Positions 18,143 through 27,640 are shown, counted from the stretch's first letter. The stretch: 64,000 bases of DNA from Granulosicoccus sp036478565 (GCA_965224525.1 OZ245050.1:4216001-4280000); one strand, 5' to 3'. Program-made: numbers and translations. Notes: a model not told the origin generated them from the letters alone.

Positions 18143-20755
18143 CTACGCGCCACCGGTTTCCAGACTTTTACTAACCAGCTCAAAGACATCTGGCGATAAC
18201 TTGTCTTCATTCAGGATGCGTTCCAGTTGCACTCGCATGGGACCGGCAGCTGACGTGGTGAATCGTTGCCAGCCTCCAAGCGGGCTTACCAGTCGAGCAG
18301 CTATCTGCGGATTGAGCTTGTCCAGCTTCATGACATAGTCAGCAAGCAGTACATAACCTCTGCCGTCAGTTGCATGAAAGCCTGTCGGGTTAGCCATTGC
18401 AAAAGTACCGATCAGTGAGCGCATCCGATTGGGGTTTTCCAGCTCGAATGCCGGGTGTTCGCACAGGGCCAGCACATCGTCAACAATAGCGTCTCTGGAT
18501 GATGCTGCCTGCACTGCGAACCATTTGTCTATAACCAGTCGCTCGCCGCTGAATCGCTGCAGAAAATCACCCAGACAGTCTTCACGCTCTGCACCAGCAA
18601 TGTCACACAGCACTTTCAAGGCCGCGAGGCGATCTGTCATGTTGTTTGCACGTTGATACTGTTCGGTAGCGAAGCCAACCCACACTGTCGGATCAAGCTC
18701 ATGTAACAGATTCAGGGCAGCGTTTGCCAGTGAGCGCATCGCCATCGCTCTTCCACTTGATAATTCCTCTGCTTGGCGATCCTGGCATACCAATGACTCA
18801 AGTGGCATACGTAGCCGACTAGCCAACGACACAAGCACAGATTTTCTGGCGCGCTGCAATGCATTGATATCGATCGGCTTCTGTGTCTCTGCAAGCGTAT
18901 CGATTGACGGTAGCGACAGCATTTCGGCAAGGAATGCCGGGTCGAGCGACTTATCCGTCAGCAGGCTGCCCAGTGCATCAGCCAGCACTGGCTCAATACC
19001 GGTTTCGCTGTTTTGCAATTGCTGATCTATCATGCGAGTCGCCAGGCGCTGCCCGGCCTCCCAGCGATTGAATGCATCAGCATCGTGCACCATCAGGAAT
19101 ATCAACGTGCTGTCATCAACTTCTTGCAGCAACTTCACCGGCGCTGAGAAATTTTGCAGCAACGACGGAATGGGTCGCTCCGCCAGGCCTTCAAAAACAA
19201 ACTGCTGCTCATGCTCGACAACATCCAGCACAACACTGTCCCCGTCCGGCCGACCAAGAGACAGCCGCAACGACTCGCCTTGCTTATTAAGCAGGCTAAT
19301 CTTTAGTGGAATATGCAATGCGGGTTTGTTGCGCTGCCCTGGTGTATCTGGCGTGTGCTGCCGAACAGTCAACGTATAACGGTCTTTGTCGAAATGATCA
19401 CTGATTTGCAACTCCGGCGTACCGGCAATCGAATACCACAAACGAAATTGCGTAAGATCAACCCCGCTACCGTCCTGCATCGCATCTATAAATTCGTCAC
19501 AGGTAGCGGCCGAACCATCGTGTCGCTGCACATACAGATCAATACCCTTGCGCCATGCATCGACACCAACCAGCGTGTGCAACATGCGGATGACTTCCGC
19601 GCCTTTTTCATAAACAGTCAACGTATAAAAATTATTGATCTCAATGTAACTGTCTGGTCGAATCGGATGTGCCAGTGGTCCTGCATCCTCAGCAAACTGT
19701 CGCGCGCGCAGTAGTCGTACATCTTCAATCCGCTTGACGGTTGATGAATGCTGGTCGCTGGAAAAACTCTGATCCCGGAATACCGTCAAGCCCTCTTTGA
19801 GGCTTAGCTGAAACCAGTCTCGGCAGGTGATTCGATTGCCAGTCCAGTTATGAAAATATTCATGCGCTATGACTGCCTCTACACCTTTGAAGTCACTGTC
19901 AGTTGCCGTCTCCGAACTGGCCAGTACAAATTTTGAGTTGAAGACATTGAGCCCCTTGTTTTCCATAGCGCCCATATTGAAGTCGTCCACGGCAACAATC
20001 ATGAAGCGTTCAAGATCATACTCAAACCCGTATACCATCTCGTCCCAGCGCATAGAGGCTTTTAATGACTGCATGGCGAAATCACAGTTCGCTATATTGT
20101 GAGCTTGCACATATATCTGCAAATCCACCTGCAGACCGGATTGCGTTGTGAATGTATCCTCCACCACTGCCAGCTCACCGGCTACCAGGGCAAACAGGTA
20201 ACAAGGCTTTGGATGCGGGTCGTGCCAATGCACTCGGTGCTTGCCGCCCTCAAGGTTTTCGCTGGAGACCAGATTGCCATTGGATAGCAAAACAGGGCAG
20301 TCATCAGTTGTCGCCGTTATCGTGACATCAAATACAGACAAAACATCCGGCCGATCCAGGTAGTAGGTGATCTTTCGAAAACCCTCTGCTTCGCATTGCG
20401 TGCAATAGTTTCCACTGGAGCGATAAAGGCCTTCCAGTGCCGTATTCGCGTCCGGATTGAGCTCTGTCACGATGGCCAGCGTCGCTTGTGCCGGCACATC
20501 GTGCAAGGTCAGCAAGTCATCGCTAAGTTCGTAGCCTGATTCAGCCAACTGCACACCATTTAGATGAACAGATACAAGCTGCAGATCCACTCCATCGAGC
20601 ACCAATGGCCCGTCACTCACGCGCTTAAGCGTCAAAAAACTTCGAACCACGGTCGCCGTCGGCGACAATACAAAATGCAAAGCAGTACGTTCAATCTGAA
20701 AAACCGGTGGCGTGTAGTTTTTCCGTTGTATCGTGATCGGCGTTGTTGTTCGCAT
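18143..20755 (-). CDS. pepN: Aminopeptidase N (M1 family)
   Basis: Zinc aminopeptidase of 870 residues that trims neutral and basic residues from peptides in the cytoplasm. The exopeptidase motif GAMENKGLN and the zinc site HEYFHNWTGNRIT (HExxH with the third ligand Glu downstream in SLKEGLTVFRD) are intact. The C-terminal helical DUF3458-like region (LGGWQRFTTSAAGPMRVQLERIL) is of the PepN type and the length matches E. coli PepN. The ATG at 20755 starts MRTTTPITIQRKNYTPP, a normal family start. It is transcribed divergently from the HExxH membrane protein gene with 241 bases between them. Confidence 0.95.
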   Translation of the reverse strand: MRTTTPITIQRKNYTPPVFQIERTALHFVLSPTATVVRSFLTLKRVSDGPLVLDGVDLQLVSVHLNGVQLAESGYELSDDLLTLHDVPAQATLAIVTELNPDANTALEGLYRSSGNYCTQCEAEGFRKITYYLDRPDVLSVFDVTITATTDDCPVLLSNGNLVSSENLEGGKHRVHWHDPHPKPCYLFALVAGELAVVEDTFTTQSGLQVDLQIYVQAHNIANCDFAMQSLKASMRWDEMVYGFEYDLERFMIVAVDDFNMGAMENKGLNVFNSKFVLASSETATDSDFKGVEAVIAHEYFHNWTGNRITCRDWFQLSLKEGLTVFRDQSFSSDQHSSTVKRIEDVRLLRARQFAEDAGPLAHPIRPDSYIEINNFYTLTVYEKGAEVIRMLHTLVGVDAWRKGIDLYVQRHDGSAATCDEFIDAMQDGSGVDLTQFRLWYSIAGTPELQISDHFDKDRYTLTVRQHTPDTPGQRNKPALHIPLKISLLNKQGESLRLSLGRPDGDSVVLDVVEHEQQFVFEGLAERPIPSLLQNFSAPVKLLQEVDDSTLIFLMVHDADAFNRWEAGQRLATRMIDQQLQNSETGIEPVLADALGSLLTDKSLDPAFLAEMLSLPSIDTLAETQKPIDINALQRARKSVLVSLASRLRMPLESLVCQDRQAEELSSGRAMAMRSLANAALNLLHELDPTVWVGFATEQYQRANNMTDRLAALKVLCDIAGAEREDCLGDFLQRFSGERLVIDKWFAVQAASSRDAIVDDVLALCEHPAFELENPNRMRSLIGTFAMANPTGFHATDGRGYVLLADYVMKLDKLNPQIAARLVSPLGGWQRFTTSAAGPMRVQLERILNEDKLSPDVFELVSKSLETGGA

Positions 20756-20996
20756 GGCTCAATGAGTATGTAGTGGAGGAGTTGCCGGGCAGTGCGCAGA
20801 ACACACTTGTGAGAACAAGAAGGCAGCTGGCTAACAGATAGCGAGACTGATCGCACTGTTACACACATGACACCTCAAGATCAGCGCCCGCCCCACCGAC
20901 AACTGCTACAAGAATACACCACCGTAACATTCATTCCCGGCTTCAATGCGTCCCGGGCTTCCTCTGTCTTTATGAATAGTCCAGGCCAAGCTTGCC

Positions 20997-21773
20997 ATGC
21001 GAATACCGCGCTTTGCAACTGTTCGCATAACGTTTCTGCTGATTTTTCTGGTGGCAATCGTATTGGTAAGCACCCATCAGAAACTGTACACCCGCATCTG
21101 GACAAAAACACTGGAAGTTGTGATCTACCCGATCAGCGGCGATGGGCACCTGGCGACCGACCGGTATATCCGGTCTTTGAGTGACGCCGATTTCACGATC
21201 ATCAACAAATGGGGTATCCGCGAAGCAAAACGCCATGATCTGGACTTGTCGCAGCCATTCAACGTTTCACTTGGCGAGACCATTGTGACAAACCCGCCTG
21301 AATTTCCTGACAACGCCAATGCGGTTAGCGTTGTGTTTTGGGGGCTGCGTTTTCGCTGGTGGGCCTATCGCAATACACCCGGCAAGAGCAGCCTGACGCA
21401 AGTGCGTTTGTTTGTTGTCTACCACGAGGGGGATGATGACAAGCCACTGGCTCACTCTCTGGGCATGCAAAAAGGTCTCATGGGGCTGGTTCACGCCTAC
21501 GCCATTGATTCGCAAACCGCACAAAACAACATCGTACTGGCTCACGAGCTGCTGCACACCGTTGGCGCTATTGACAAGTATGAAGAATGGGGAAATCCGG
21601 CCTTCCCCGTCGGTTACGCCAACCCGGCAAGAAAACCGCTGTTCCCTCAACGCAGTGCTGAGGTCATGGCGGGACGAATACCGACGTCTTACTCCAGCTC
21701 CTATATGGCTGAAAGCCTCAAAAGTGTTGTCCTCAACCAATACACCGCAGCCGAGATCAACTGGCTAGAATAA
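20997..21773 (+). CDS. Membrane-anchored HExxH protein, putative metallopeptidase
   Basis: A protein of 258 residues with an N-terminal membrane anchor (ITFLLIFLVAIVLVS, about 10-25) and a periplasmic body. Near residue 183 it has HELLHTVGAIDKY, the extended zinc motif HExxHxxGxxD of metzincin-like or snapalysin-like peptidases, followed by a conserved-looking PLFPQRSAEVMAGRIPTS that contains a Met a metzincin-type turn could use. The rest (VVIYPISGDGH, VSVVFWGLRFRWWAYR, VRLFVVYH) reads as beta strands. I do not recognise a named family; activity is inferred from the motif alone. The PGPGW gene follows after 27 bases and EnvC and CtpA are close downstream, suggesting an envelope role. Confidence 0.75.
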   Translation: MRIPRFATVRITFLLIFLVAIVLVSTHQKLYTRIWTKTLEVVIYPISGDGHLATDRYIRSLSDADFTIINKWGIREAKRHDLDLSQPFNVSLGETIVTNPPEFPDNANAVSVVFWGLRFRWWAYRNTPGKSSLTQVRLFVVYHEGDDDKPLAHSLGMQKGLMGLVHAYAIDSQTAQNNIVLAHELLHTVGAIDKYEEWGNPAFPVGYANPARKPLFPQRSAEVMAGRIPTSYSSSYMAESLKSVVLNQYTAAEINWLE

Positions 21774-21800
21774 GCCTCCCCGGTACCGCTTGAAAACCTC

Positions 21801-22220
21801 ATGATGCAATCCGTGGTGCCGTGGCTCATGGAGAACCGGCACATACTGACCCTGATCGGCGCGCTTTCCCTGCTGTTGCTGACTGTCACTATCCTTGCCA
21901 CACCCTGGCTGGTGGCCAGACTGCCAGCCGACTACTTTCGCAGATACCGAACACCGGTATCGCAACGCGGTCTGCTGCGGGTAATGTTGGCACTGTTGCG
22001 CAATCTGGGCGGTGTTACTTTGATGATATTGGGCATCATAATGTTAGTGACACCCGGGCCGGGCCTGGTTGCGTTTCTGGCCGGGCTTTCCGTTTGCGAA
22101 TTCCGCGGTAAATACCGCTTGCTGCGCAAACTTGCCGCCCAGCCAAGAATATTTGCCACGCTGAACTATCTGCGCCACCGCAAGTCCCAGCCACCGTTCC
22201 TGCCGCCACGCACTGACTAA
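21801..22220 (+). CDS. PGPGW-type small membrane protein
   Basis: A 139-residue inner-membrane protein with two hydrophobic segments (LTLIGALSLLLLTVTILATPWLV and LGGVTLMILGIIMLVTPGPGLVAFLAGL). The TPGPG motif between the second helix and a conserved basic tail (RLLRKLAAQPRIFATLNYLRHR) is the mark of the PGPGW transmembrane family, of unknown role. It starts 27 bases after the HExxH gene and ends 17 bases before envC, so the four genes to ctpA may share transcripts. Confidence 0.82.
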   Translation: MMQSVVPWLMENRHILTLIGALSLLLLTVTILATPWLVARLPADYFRRYRTPVSQRGLLRVMLALLRNLGGVTLMILGIIMLVTPGPGLVAFLAGLSVCEFRGKYRLLRKLAAQPRIFATLNYLRHRKSQPPFLPPRTD

Positions 22221-22237
22221 GCGGCTACACTTGCAAT

Positions 22238-23443
22238 ATGTCTTGTTACACCTGCCACCCCGCCTTTCTCATCACCACGCGTTGGATGCTTTTCATAGTG
22301 CTTGTCGGGTTCACGCTCACACCGGCCAGGGCTGCGACAAGCGATCCCGACAGTATCGATTCTGTCGAGCAACAGATTCTGCAAACGACCAAACGACTGC
22401 AGAAACTGGATGCGGAGATTGCCGAAAGTCAGCAACAGAAGGAATCACTGCAAGCTGCGATTGCTGCGGCTGAGTCTCGGGTCGGCGAACGCAAACAGCG
22501 CATCCAGGGCCTTGATGACGAAATATCCCGTTACGAAACTCGGCTGATTACTCTTGAACAGCTGGTAAATGAAGAACAAACGCTGGTTACACAGCGTAAA
22601 CAGCAGCTATCCGACTCCCTTAACCAGTCGCAAAGACTGGGGCAGGACATCGGTCTGAAAGTGTTGCTACAACATAACGACCCGGCATTGGCTGCCCGTC
22701 TGGGCGTGTACACAGACTACATGCTGCGCGCTCAACAGCAGCATATTCTGCAACAGGTCACAGCCTTGCAGCGCGTTGAAAAAGCGCAGGCGACTGCGCT
22801 CAAGGATCGCAACTGGCTAAACTACATCAAGCGCAAAGCCTCGACTCAACACGACAGTTATCTCGCCGAGCAAACCAGCACCTCGCAATCACTGAACGAC
22901 GTGGATACCCGGCTGGGCAACAAAACCCGCACTGTGTCGGAGCTGAAAACCGACCACTTGCGCCTACAAAGCCTGATGGAAGAACTCAAGGCCGCTGAGG
23001 CGGCCAGATCCGGCTATTTTCTGTCCGGCAAGGGCGATTACTCTCTGCCAGTCAACGGACAGATAAAAGCCCGATACGGTGATGTCAAATCCGTCGGTCG
23101 CCTGCGCTGGAACGGGCTATTTATCAGCAGTGAGTCTGGCCGGGCCGTCCGCGCCGTCGCGGATGGCGAAGTGGTTTACAGTGCCTGGCTGCAAGGCTTT
23201 GGTATGCTGGTCATCGTTGACCACGGTGACGCTTTCATGACGCTGTACGGAGGTAACCGTGACGTCACACATAAGAAAGGGACCTGGGTCGAGTCCGGTG
23301 CAACAATTGCAACTGTTGGAGACTCGGGTGGTCAGACCACCAGTGGCGTGTATTTCGAGATACGTCACAATGCAAAGCCGGTGGATCCGGCAGAGTGGAT
23401 TTCCGAATCGAACCGTGGGCACCTCAAAAGCGCCAAACGTTAG
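22238..23443 (+). CDS. envC: EnvC-like murein hydrolase activator (degenerate LytM/M23)
   Basis: A periplasmic protein of 401 residues that activates cell-division amidases. It has a signal peptide (LFIVLVGFTLTPARA), long coiled coils from about residue 40 to 265 (QQILQTTKRLQKLDAEIAES and later), and a C-terminal LytM domain (GRLRWNGLFISS, VVYSAWLQGFGMLVIVDHGD, YFEIRHNAKPVDPAEW). The zinc ligands of active M23 enzymes are replaced, as known for EnvC, so it should act on AmiA/AmiB rather than cut peptidoglycan. A shorter start at the ATG at 22286 would trim the unusual MSCYTCHP leader and leave a more standard signal peptide. ctpA follows, a common pairing. Confidence 0.9.
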   Translation: MSCYTCHPAFLITTRWMLFIVLVGFTLTPARAATSDPDSIDSVEQQILQTTKRLQKLDAEIAESQQQKESLQAAIAAAESRVGERKQRIQGLDDEISRYETRLITLEQLVNEEQTLVTQRKQQLSDSLNQSQRLGQDIGLKVLLQHNDPALAARLGVYTDYMLRAQQQHILQQVTALQRVEKAQATALKDRNWLNYIKRKASTQHDSYLAEQTSTSQSLNDVDTRLGNKTRTVSELKTDHLRLQSLMEELKAAEAARSGYFLSGKGDYSLPVNGQIKARYGDVKSVGRLRWNGLFISSESGRAVRAVADGEVVYSAWLQGFGMLVIVDHGDAFMTLYGGNRDVTHKKGTWVESGATIATVGDSGGQTTSGVYFEIRHNAKPVDPAEWISESNRGHLKSAKR

Positions 23444-23588
23444 CGGTTCCAGACAGAAAAACCGGTAAACTGCGTCTAAAATCATGCAGTTGCCGACAAC
23501 TGATCGGTTCGACAACCCGATACTAAATACAGGCCCATGCAAGCCGCTGGCATGTCATGGCCAAATCCAAGTCTGGAGTTAAAGTTTG

Positions 23589-24938
23589 ATGACAGTAAAA
23601 ACACGCTCGGCAACGCTGGTACTGATGGGCGCCGTCATTGGCGGATCGCTCACACTGGGCCAGGCCGTATTGGCCACCCGCAATAACGAAGGCACAGAGC
23701 TGCCGCTGGAACAAATGCGCACGTTCACCGATGTGTTCACCCGTATCAAGAGCGACTACGTCGAGGAAGTATCTGACGAGCAGCTGTTCGAGTACGCCAT
23801 ACGCGGAATGCTGGATGGCCTTGACCCGCATTCTGCGTATTTGAACACAGAAGAGTTCAACGAGCTGCGTATCGGTACGACCGGCGAATTTGGCGGGCTT
23901 GGCATTGAAGTCGGCATGGAAGACGGCTTTGTAAAAGTCATCTCACCAATTGATGACACGCCTGCAGCCAAAGCCGGCATGCAAACCGGTGACCTGATTA
24001 TTCGACTGGATGATACGCCAGTCAAGGGGCTGTCACTGAATGACGCGGTCAAGCTTATGCGCGGCAAACCTGGCAGCACACTTCAACTCACGGTCATTCG
24101 TGAAGGTGAAGACAAACCTCTGAGTATTGATATCAAGCGCGCCATAATCAAAGTTACCAGCGTCAAGAATCGAATGCTTGAAGATGGTTATGCCTATCTG
24201 CGCATTTCGAACTTCCAGACCAAAACCACAACCGACATGCTCAAGGCCATCAAGAAGATGAAAAAGGCGTCTGAAGGCGGCCTGAAAGGTATGGTGCTCG
24301 ACCTGCGTAACAATCCAGGCGGTGTATTGTCCGGTGCGGTCGGTGTATCGGATGCCTTCCTGAACGACGGTCTGATTGTCTACACCGATGGGCGCGAAGA
24401 TGATTCGAAGCTGAGATATGAAGCAACCAACGGTGACGTTCTCGATGGTGCGCCGCTGATTGTATTGGTCAACGGCGGATCTGCCTCAGCATCCGAGATC
24501 GTTGCAGGCGCTATGCAAGACCACGGCCGCGCTATCGTGCTGGGCACCAAAACGTTTGGCAAGGGTTCGGTACAGACCATTCAGGATTTGCCAGCCGGTG
24601 GTGCCGTAAAATTAACTACTTCACGCTATTACACACCAAATGGCCGCTCTATTCAGGCTCTGGGCATTGAACCTGATATCGAGACCAAGCCAGGCTCATG
24701 GAACCGCCCGGATGAAGATAATGGGTTTAAACCTTTAACTGAATCCAGTTTGCGTGGTTCACTGCGCAATACGACGGTCGAAGAAAAGGAAAAAGAAGCG
24801 GCGGAGTCTAAAAAGAAAGACGAGGACAGCACCGACAAGGATGATGCCGACAACCTTGTTTATGACGACTACCAGCTTTATGAAGCACTGAACCTGTTGA
24901 GAGGTTTGTCTATCGTCAGCAAGAATACTGCTGGCTGA
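23589..24938 (+). CDS. ctpA: C-terminal processing peptidase (S41 family)
   Basis: A periplasmic serine protease of 449 residues. It has an N-terminal signal or anchor, a PDZ domain (GEFGGLGIEV ... GDLIIRLDDTPVKGLSLNDAVKLMRGKPG, about 95-170) and the S41 core with catalytic Ser in NGGSASASEIVAGAMQDHG and catalytic Lys in GTKTFGKGSVQ. The highly charged Lys/Glu/Asp tail (about 395-425) is of low complexity. CtpA-type enzymes process or degrade periplasmic and outer-membrane-linked proteins, often murein endopeptidases. The ATG at 23589 has GGAG 11 bases upstream; the adjacent TTG is less likely. A strong terminator follows. Confidence 0.93.
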   Translation: MTVKTRSATLVLMGAVIGGSLTLGQAVLATRNNEGTELPLEQMRTFTDVFTRIKSDYVEEVSDEQLFEYAIRGMLDGLDPHSAYLNTEEFNELRIGTTGEFGGLGIEVGMEDGFVKVISPIDDTPAAKAGMQTGDLIIRLDDTPVKGLSLNDAVKLMRGKPGSTLQLTVIREGEDKPLSIDIKRAIIKVTSVKNRMLEDGYAYLRISNFQTKTTTDMLKAIKKMKKASEGGLKGMVLDLRNNPGGVLSGAVGVSDAFLNDGLIVYTDGREDDSKLRYEATNGDVLDGAPLIVLVNGGSASASEIVAGAMQDHGRAIVLGTKTFGKGSVQTIQDLPAGGAVKLTTSRYYTPNGRSIQALGIEPDIETKPGSWNRPDEDNGFKPLTESSLRGSLRNTTVEEKEKEAAESKKKDEDSTDKDDADNLVYDDYQLYEALNLLRGLSIVSKNTAG

Positions 24939-24966
24939 TTCAACCCTGCCTGGGGTTGATCGACTT

Positions 24967-24999
24967 AAGGCGCACGGGCCACACCCGAGCGCCTTTTTT
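24967..24999 (+). terminator. Rho-independent terminator after ctpA
   Basis: AAGGCGC, one unpaired A, CGGG, a five-base loop, CCCG, one unpaired A and GCGCCTT form an 11-pair stem that runs into seven T residues. It lies 30 bases after the ctpA stop and ends the envC-ctpA transcript. Confidence 0.92.
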
Positions 25000-25174
25000 A
25001 TTGCTCACCAGTAACGGCAACGCCATTCCTGGACAACTGCTTTGATCCACGACCCAACCATACGCATTCGTAAAGTCCCGGCAACACACCAGACAGGTTC
25101 ATCACCGATAGTACTCATCAAGGAAGCACAGCAAGTGCTCCCGAAATTCAAACAACTATCGAGGATTTAACCGC

Positions 25175-25447
25175 ATGAAAATTTCACTCAAATCAGTCGT
25201 CGCTTCTCTGATCATCGCTGGCGCAATGACAGGCCCGGCATTTGCCCTCGTTCCGACCCAGAGTATTCAGGGCGCAGTGCAGTCAGCCATCTCCGGCGGC
25301 GGTAATATCAATGTCACTGTCAAGGACGGAGTCGCCACACTGTTCGGCCATGTTGATGATGCGTATTCCGAGCAAGCAGCAAAACAGGCCGCTTTGCGCT
25401 TCGACAATGTCGATCGAATCATCGATCTGGTTACCACCACGAACTAG
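25175..25447 (+). CDS. Periplasmic BON-domain protein
   Basis: A small secreted protein of 90 residues. A signal peptide (VVASLIIAGAMTGPAFA, cleavage near residue 24) is followed by a single BON domain: IQGAVQSAISGGGNINVTVKDGVATLFGHVDDAYSEQAAKQAALRFDNVDRIIDLV. BON domains bind phospholipid or occur in osmotic-shock and envelope proteins such as OsmY; a lone copy probably acts in the periplasm. It stands alone between the ctpA terminator and the transhydrogenase gene, with a fairly long leader of about 175 bases after the terminator. Confidence 0.85.
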   Translation: MKISLKSVVASLIIAGAMTGPAFALVPTQSIQGAVQSAISGGGNINVTVKDGVATLFGHVDDAYSEQAAKQAALRFDNVDRIIDLVTTTN

Positions 25448-25545
25448 CATGGATGGTTTGAACCGTTCGCGATAGTTGTTGCAGCCTCCCCATCTGGCAT
25501 TTCGCACTCACTGCCAGCGGGGGTAGCTGCACCAGCATCGAAACA

Positions 25546-25567
25546 ATGGCGCCCTTCGTGGCGTCAT
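25546..25567 (+). terminator. Weak hairpin after the BON gene
   Basis: ATGGCGCC and GGCGTCAT pair with one G-T wobble around CTTCGT and are followed by only a few T residues. It is about 100 bases after the BON stop and could be a weak terminator. Confidence 0.35.
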
Positions 25568-25685
25568 TTGCATTTACACGATAGATAATGTTGTCGCATA
25601 CAAGCCGCCAACATGATAAATACAAGCCAGGCGCCTGGATTATTCTTTCTCATGAAGAAATCAGGCAGAGTAATCGGGAGATAGC

Positions 25686-26990
25686 ATGGCTTGCCAATAT
25701 TTTGCACCAACGGCTCACGGCAGCGAGGCATTTACTGTCGCCATGCCAAAGTTAACATTTGGCCGAGGCTGCCTGAAGGAGATTGGTCAACGAGCCTTTG
25801 CCCTTGGCCTTAAACGAGTCGCCCTGTTTACAGACCCTCATTTGCTTGACGGACCGTTGATCGCCAGCTCTCGAGATTGCCTGAAAACAGCCGGTATCGA
25901 AACTGCAATATTTTCCGACATCCGGATAGAGCCCTGTAGCGATACCGTCGAAAATGCTGCCCGTTTCCTTGCCAACAATCCGGTTGACGGCATGATCTCG
26001 ATTGGCGGCGGCTCGGTCATGGACACGGCCAAAGCTGCGCTGTTATTGCACCATCACGGCGGCACGATCATCGACTACATTGCTGCACCCATTGGCAACA
26101 GCAAACAGATTACCGGTCCGTTAATGCCGCATATCGCCTGCCCGACAACATCCGGCACCGGTTCGGAATGCACATCCATTTCCGTGCTGCGCATCAATTC
26201 ACTTGATACCAAGTTTGTCATCGCCAGTCCCTGCTTACTACCCACGGAGGCGCTGGTCGACCCACAATGTTGTGACAGCCTGCCGGCCAATGTTATAGCC
26301 TCCACCGGGTTCGATCTTTGCTGCCATGCACTCGAATGCTTCACCGCCCGCGCCTATACGCAGCACGCCAGGGTTAGTGATACGCGCGCCCGGCAATTGA
26401 TCCAGGGTGCAAACCCGTTCAGTGATCTGGCGGCCCGTGAAGCACTGGAAATTGCTGGCAAGTACCTTGTACGTGGCGTTGCCGATGCGGCAGACCATGA
26501 AGCGCGAGACAATCTGATGTGGGCGGCAACACTGGCAGGCATTGCCTTTGGAAATTCAGGCACACACCTGCCACATGCCATGTCTTATGGCGTTACACAC
26601 TTGATGAAAGACATCACTACTGATGGCTATGATGTAGCGTCGCCATTTGTGCCGCATGGCATCAGCGTCATTGTGAATGCCCCAGCTATATTTCAATACA
26701 CAGCAGACGGCGCACCTCAACGCCATCTGGAGGCAGCCATACTGACGGGTGCCGACGTCGCCGACGCAACCATTGATGAGGCTGGCGAGGTGTTGGCAAA
26801 ACGGCTGATCGAGATGATGCGACAAACCGGCATGCCAAACGGATTGCGCGGTGTCGGTTTTACTGAAGCACATATCAGCGCTCTGGCTAAATCGTCATCT
26901 CGTCAAAAACGAGCCATCACCAACGCACCCAGAGACACTAATCTGGTGGATCTGGAGAATATGTACCGCGGCGCGCTTGCGTACTGGTAG
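25686..26990 (+). CDS. Hydroxyacid-oxoacid transhydrogenase (iron-containing ADH family)
   Basis: A 434-residue group III alcohol dehydrogenase that closely follows mammalian ADHFE1/HOT. Shared features include FTDPHL, SIGGGSVMDTAKAALL (nucleotide-binding), IDYIAAPIGNSKQITGPL, CPTTSGTGSECTSISV, ANPFSDLAAREALEIAGKYL, AGIAFGNSGTHLPHAMSY with metal-ligand His, and PFVPHGISVIVNAPAIF. HOT couples oxidation of 4-hydroxybutyrate to reduction of 2-oxoglutarate, giving succinic semialdehyde and 2-hydroxyglutarate without free NAD. The substrate is inferred from similarity. It is monocistronic; no 4-hydroxybutyrate or semialdehyde gene is next to it. The ATG at 25686 has GGGAG about six bases upstream. 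Confidence 0.88.
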   Translation: MACQYFAPTAHGSEAFTVAMPKLTFGRGCLKEIGQRAFALGLKRVALFTDPHLLDGPLIASSRDCLKTAGIETAIFSDIRIEPCSDTVENAARFLANNPVDGMISIGGGSVMDTAKAALLLHHHGGTIIDYIAAPIGNSKQITGPLMPHIACPTTSGTGSECTSISVLRINSLDTKFVIASPCLLPTEALVDPQCCDSLPANVIASTGFDLCCHALECFTARAYTQHARVSDTRARQLIQGANPFSDLAAREALEIAGKYLVRGVADAADHEARDNLMWAATLAGIAFGNSGTHLPHAMSYGVTHLMKDITTDGYDVASPFVPHGISVIVNAPAIFQYTADGAPQRHLEAAILTGADVADATIDEAGEVLAKRLIEMMRQTGMPNGLRGVGFTEAHISALAKSSSRQKRAITNAPRDTNLVDLENMYRGALAYW

Positions 26991-27164
26991 CCACAAAAAA
27001 TGCGTGAATTAGCCAAATGGGTCAAAGGTACCAATCCGATATCTCAGTAATTCGTTAAGCTCACAACAGTTATTCAGCGCTCATCAAGCTACCATTTCCG
27101 ATACTGATGGTTAGTTTGCATGCGTACTCGCAAATCAACACGACTCTTTAACCAGGAAAATTGA

Positions 27165-27614
27165 ATGAAAAACTCCACTCGCTGGCTGATGCTACTGGCT
27201 GCTCTGTTGCCGTTTTGCACAGCCTACGCCGCCACACACACCATCAATGCTGTCGGTGTGAAGTTTGCCCCGATGTTCTCTTACATAGAAGCCGGAGACA
27301 CAGTCTCCTGGGAAGGCATGACGGGGCACAACGTCCAGACAATCTCTGCCATGGTGCCGGAAGGCACAGAAGAAATTAACACTGAACTTGGCGAAAACGT
27401 CACAGAAACCTTTAGCGAGCCTGGCATTTACGTCTACAAATGCACACCGCACTGGGGTGCTCGCATGGGTGGCGTTATTGTTGTTGGTAACCCGGAGAAT
27501 GCGGAAGAAATCATTGCCAACTACATGGCTGCCATTGAAGGCAACAAGGCAGAATTGCTGCCCGCCAAAGGCTTGCTCAAGAAGCTTTCCAAGGATATGG
27601 AGTCAAGAGGCTGA
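27165..27614 (+). CDS. Pseudoazurin-like blue copper protein
   Basis: A small periplasmic electron carrier of 149 residues. The signal peptide ends near FCTAYAA, and the cupredoxin domain has the type-1 copper ligands His in TGHNVQT, Cys and His in YKCTPHWGARMG, and Met in the same loop. The segment KFAPMFSYIEAGDTVSWEGMTGHNV and the helical C-terminal extension are typical of pseudoazurin. It usually donates electrons to nitrite reductase or a cytochrome oxidase; no denitrification gene is in the window, so a link to the cbb3 oxidase farther along is possible but inferred. A strong hairpin follows. Confidence 0.9.
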   Translation: MKNSTRWLMLLAALLPFCTAYAATHTINAVGVKFAPMFSYIEAGDTVSWEGMTGHNVQTISAMVPEGTEEINTELGENVTETFSEPGIYVYKCTPHWGARMGGVIVVGNPENAEEIIANYMAAIEGNKAELLPAKGLLKKLSKDMESRG

Positions 27615-27640
27615 TACCAGCGCTATCTATATCGCTGCCA

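Noticed and set aside
18143..20755. Several long open frames on the plus strand inside pepN.
   Set aside because: They are opposite-strand shadows of a well-conserved gene and show no family motif or ribosome site.
20756..20996. Possible small gene between pepN and the HExxH gene (a 105-codon frame from 20867).
   Set aside because: It overlaps the HExxH gene in another frame, has no recognisable motif and lacks a good ribosome site; the region is more likely a divergent promoter.
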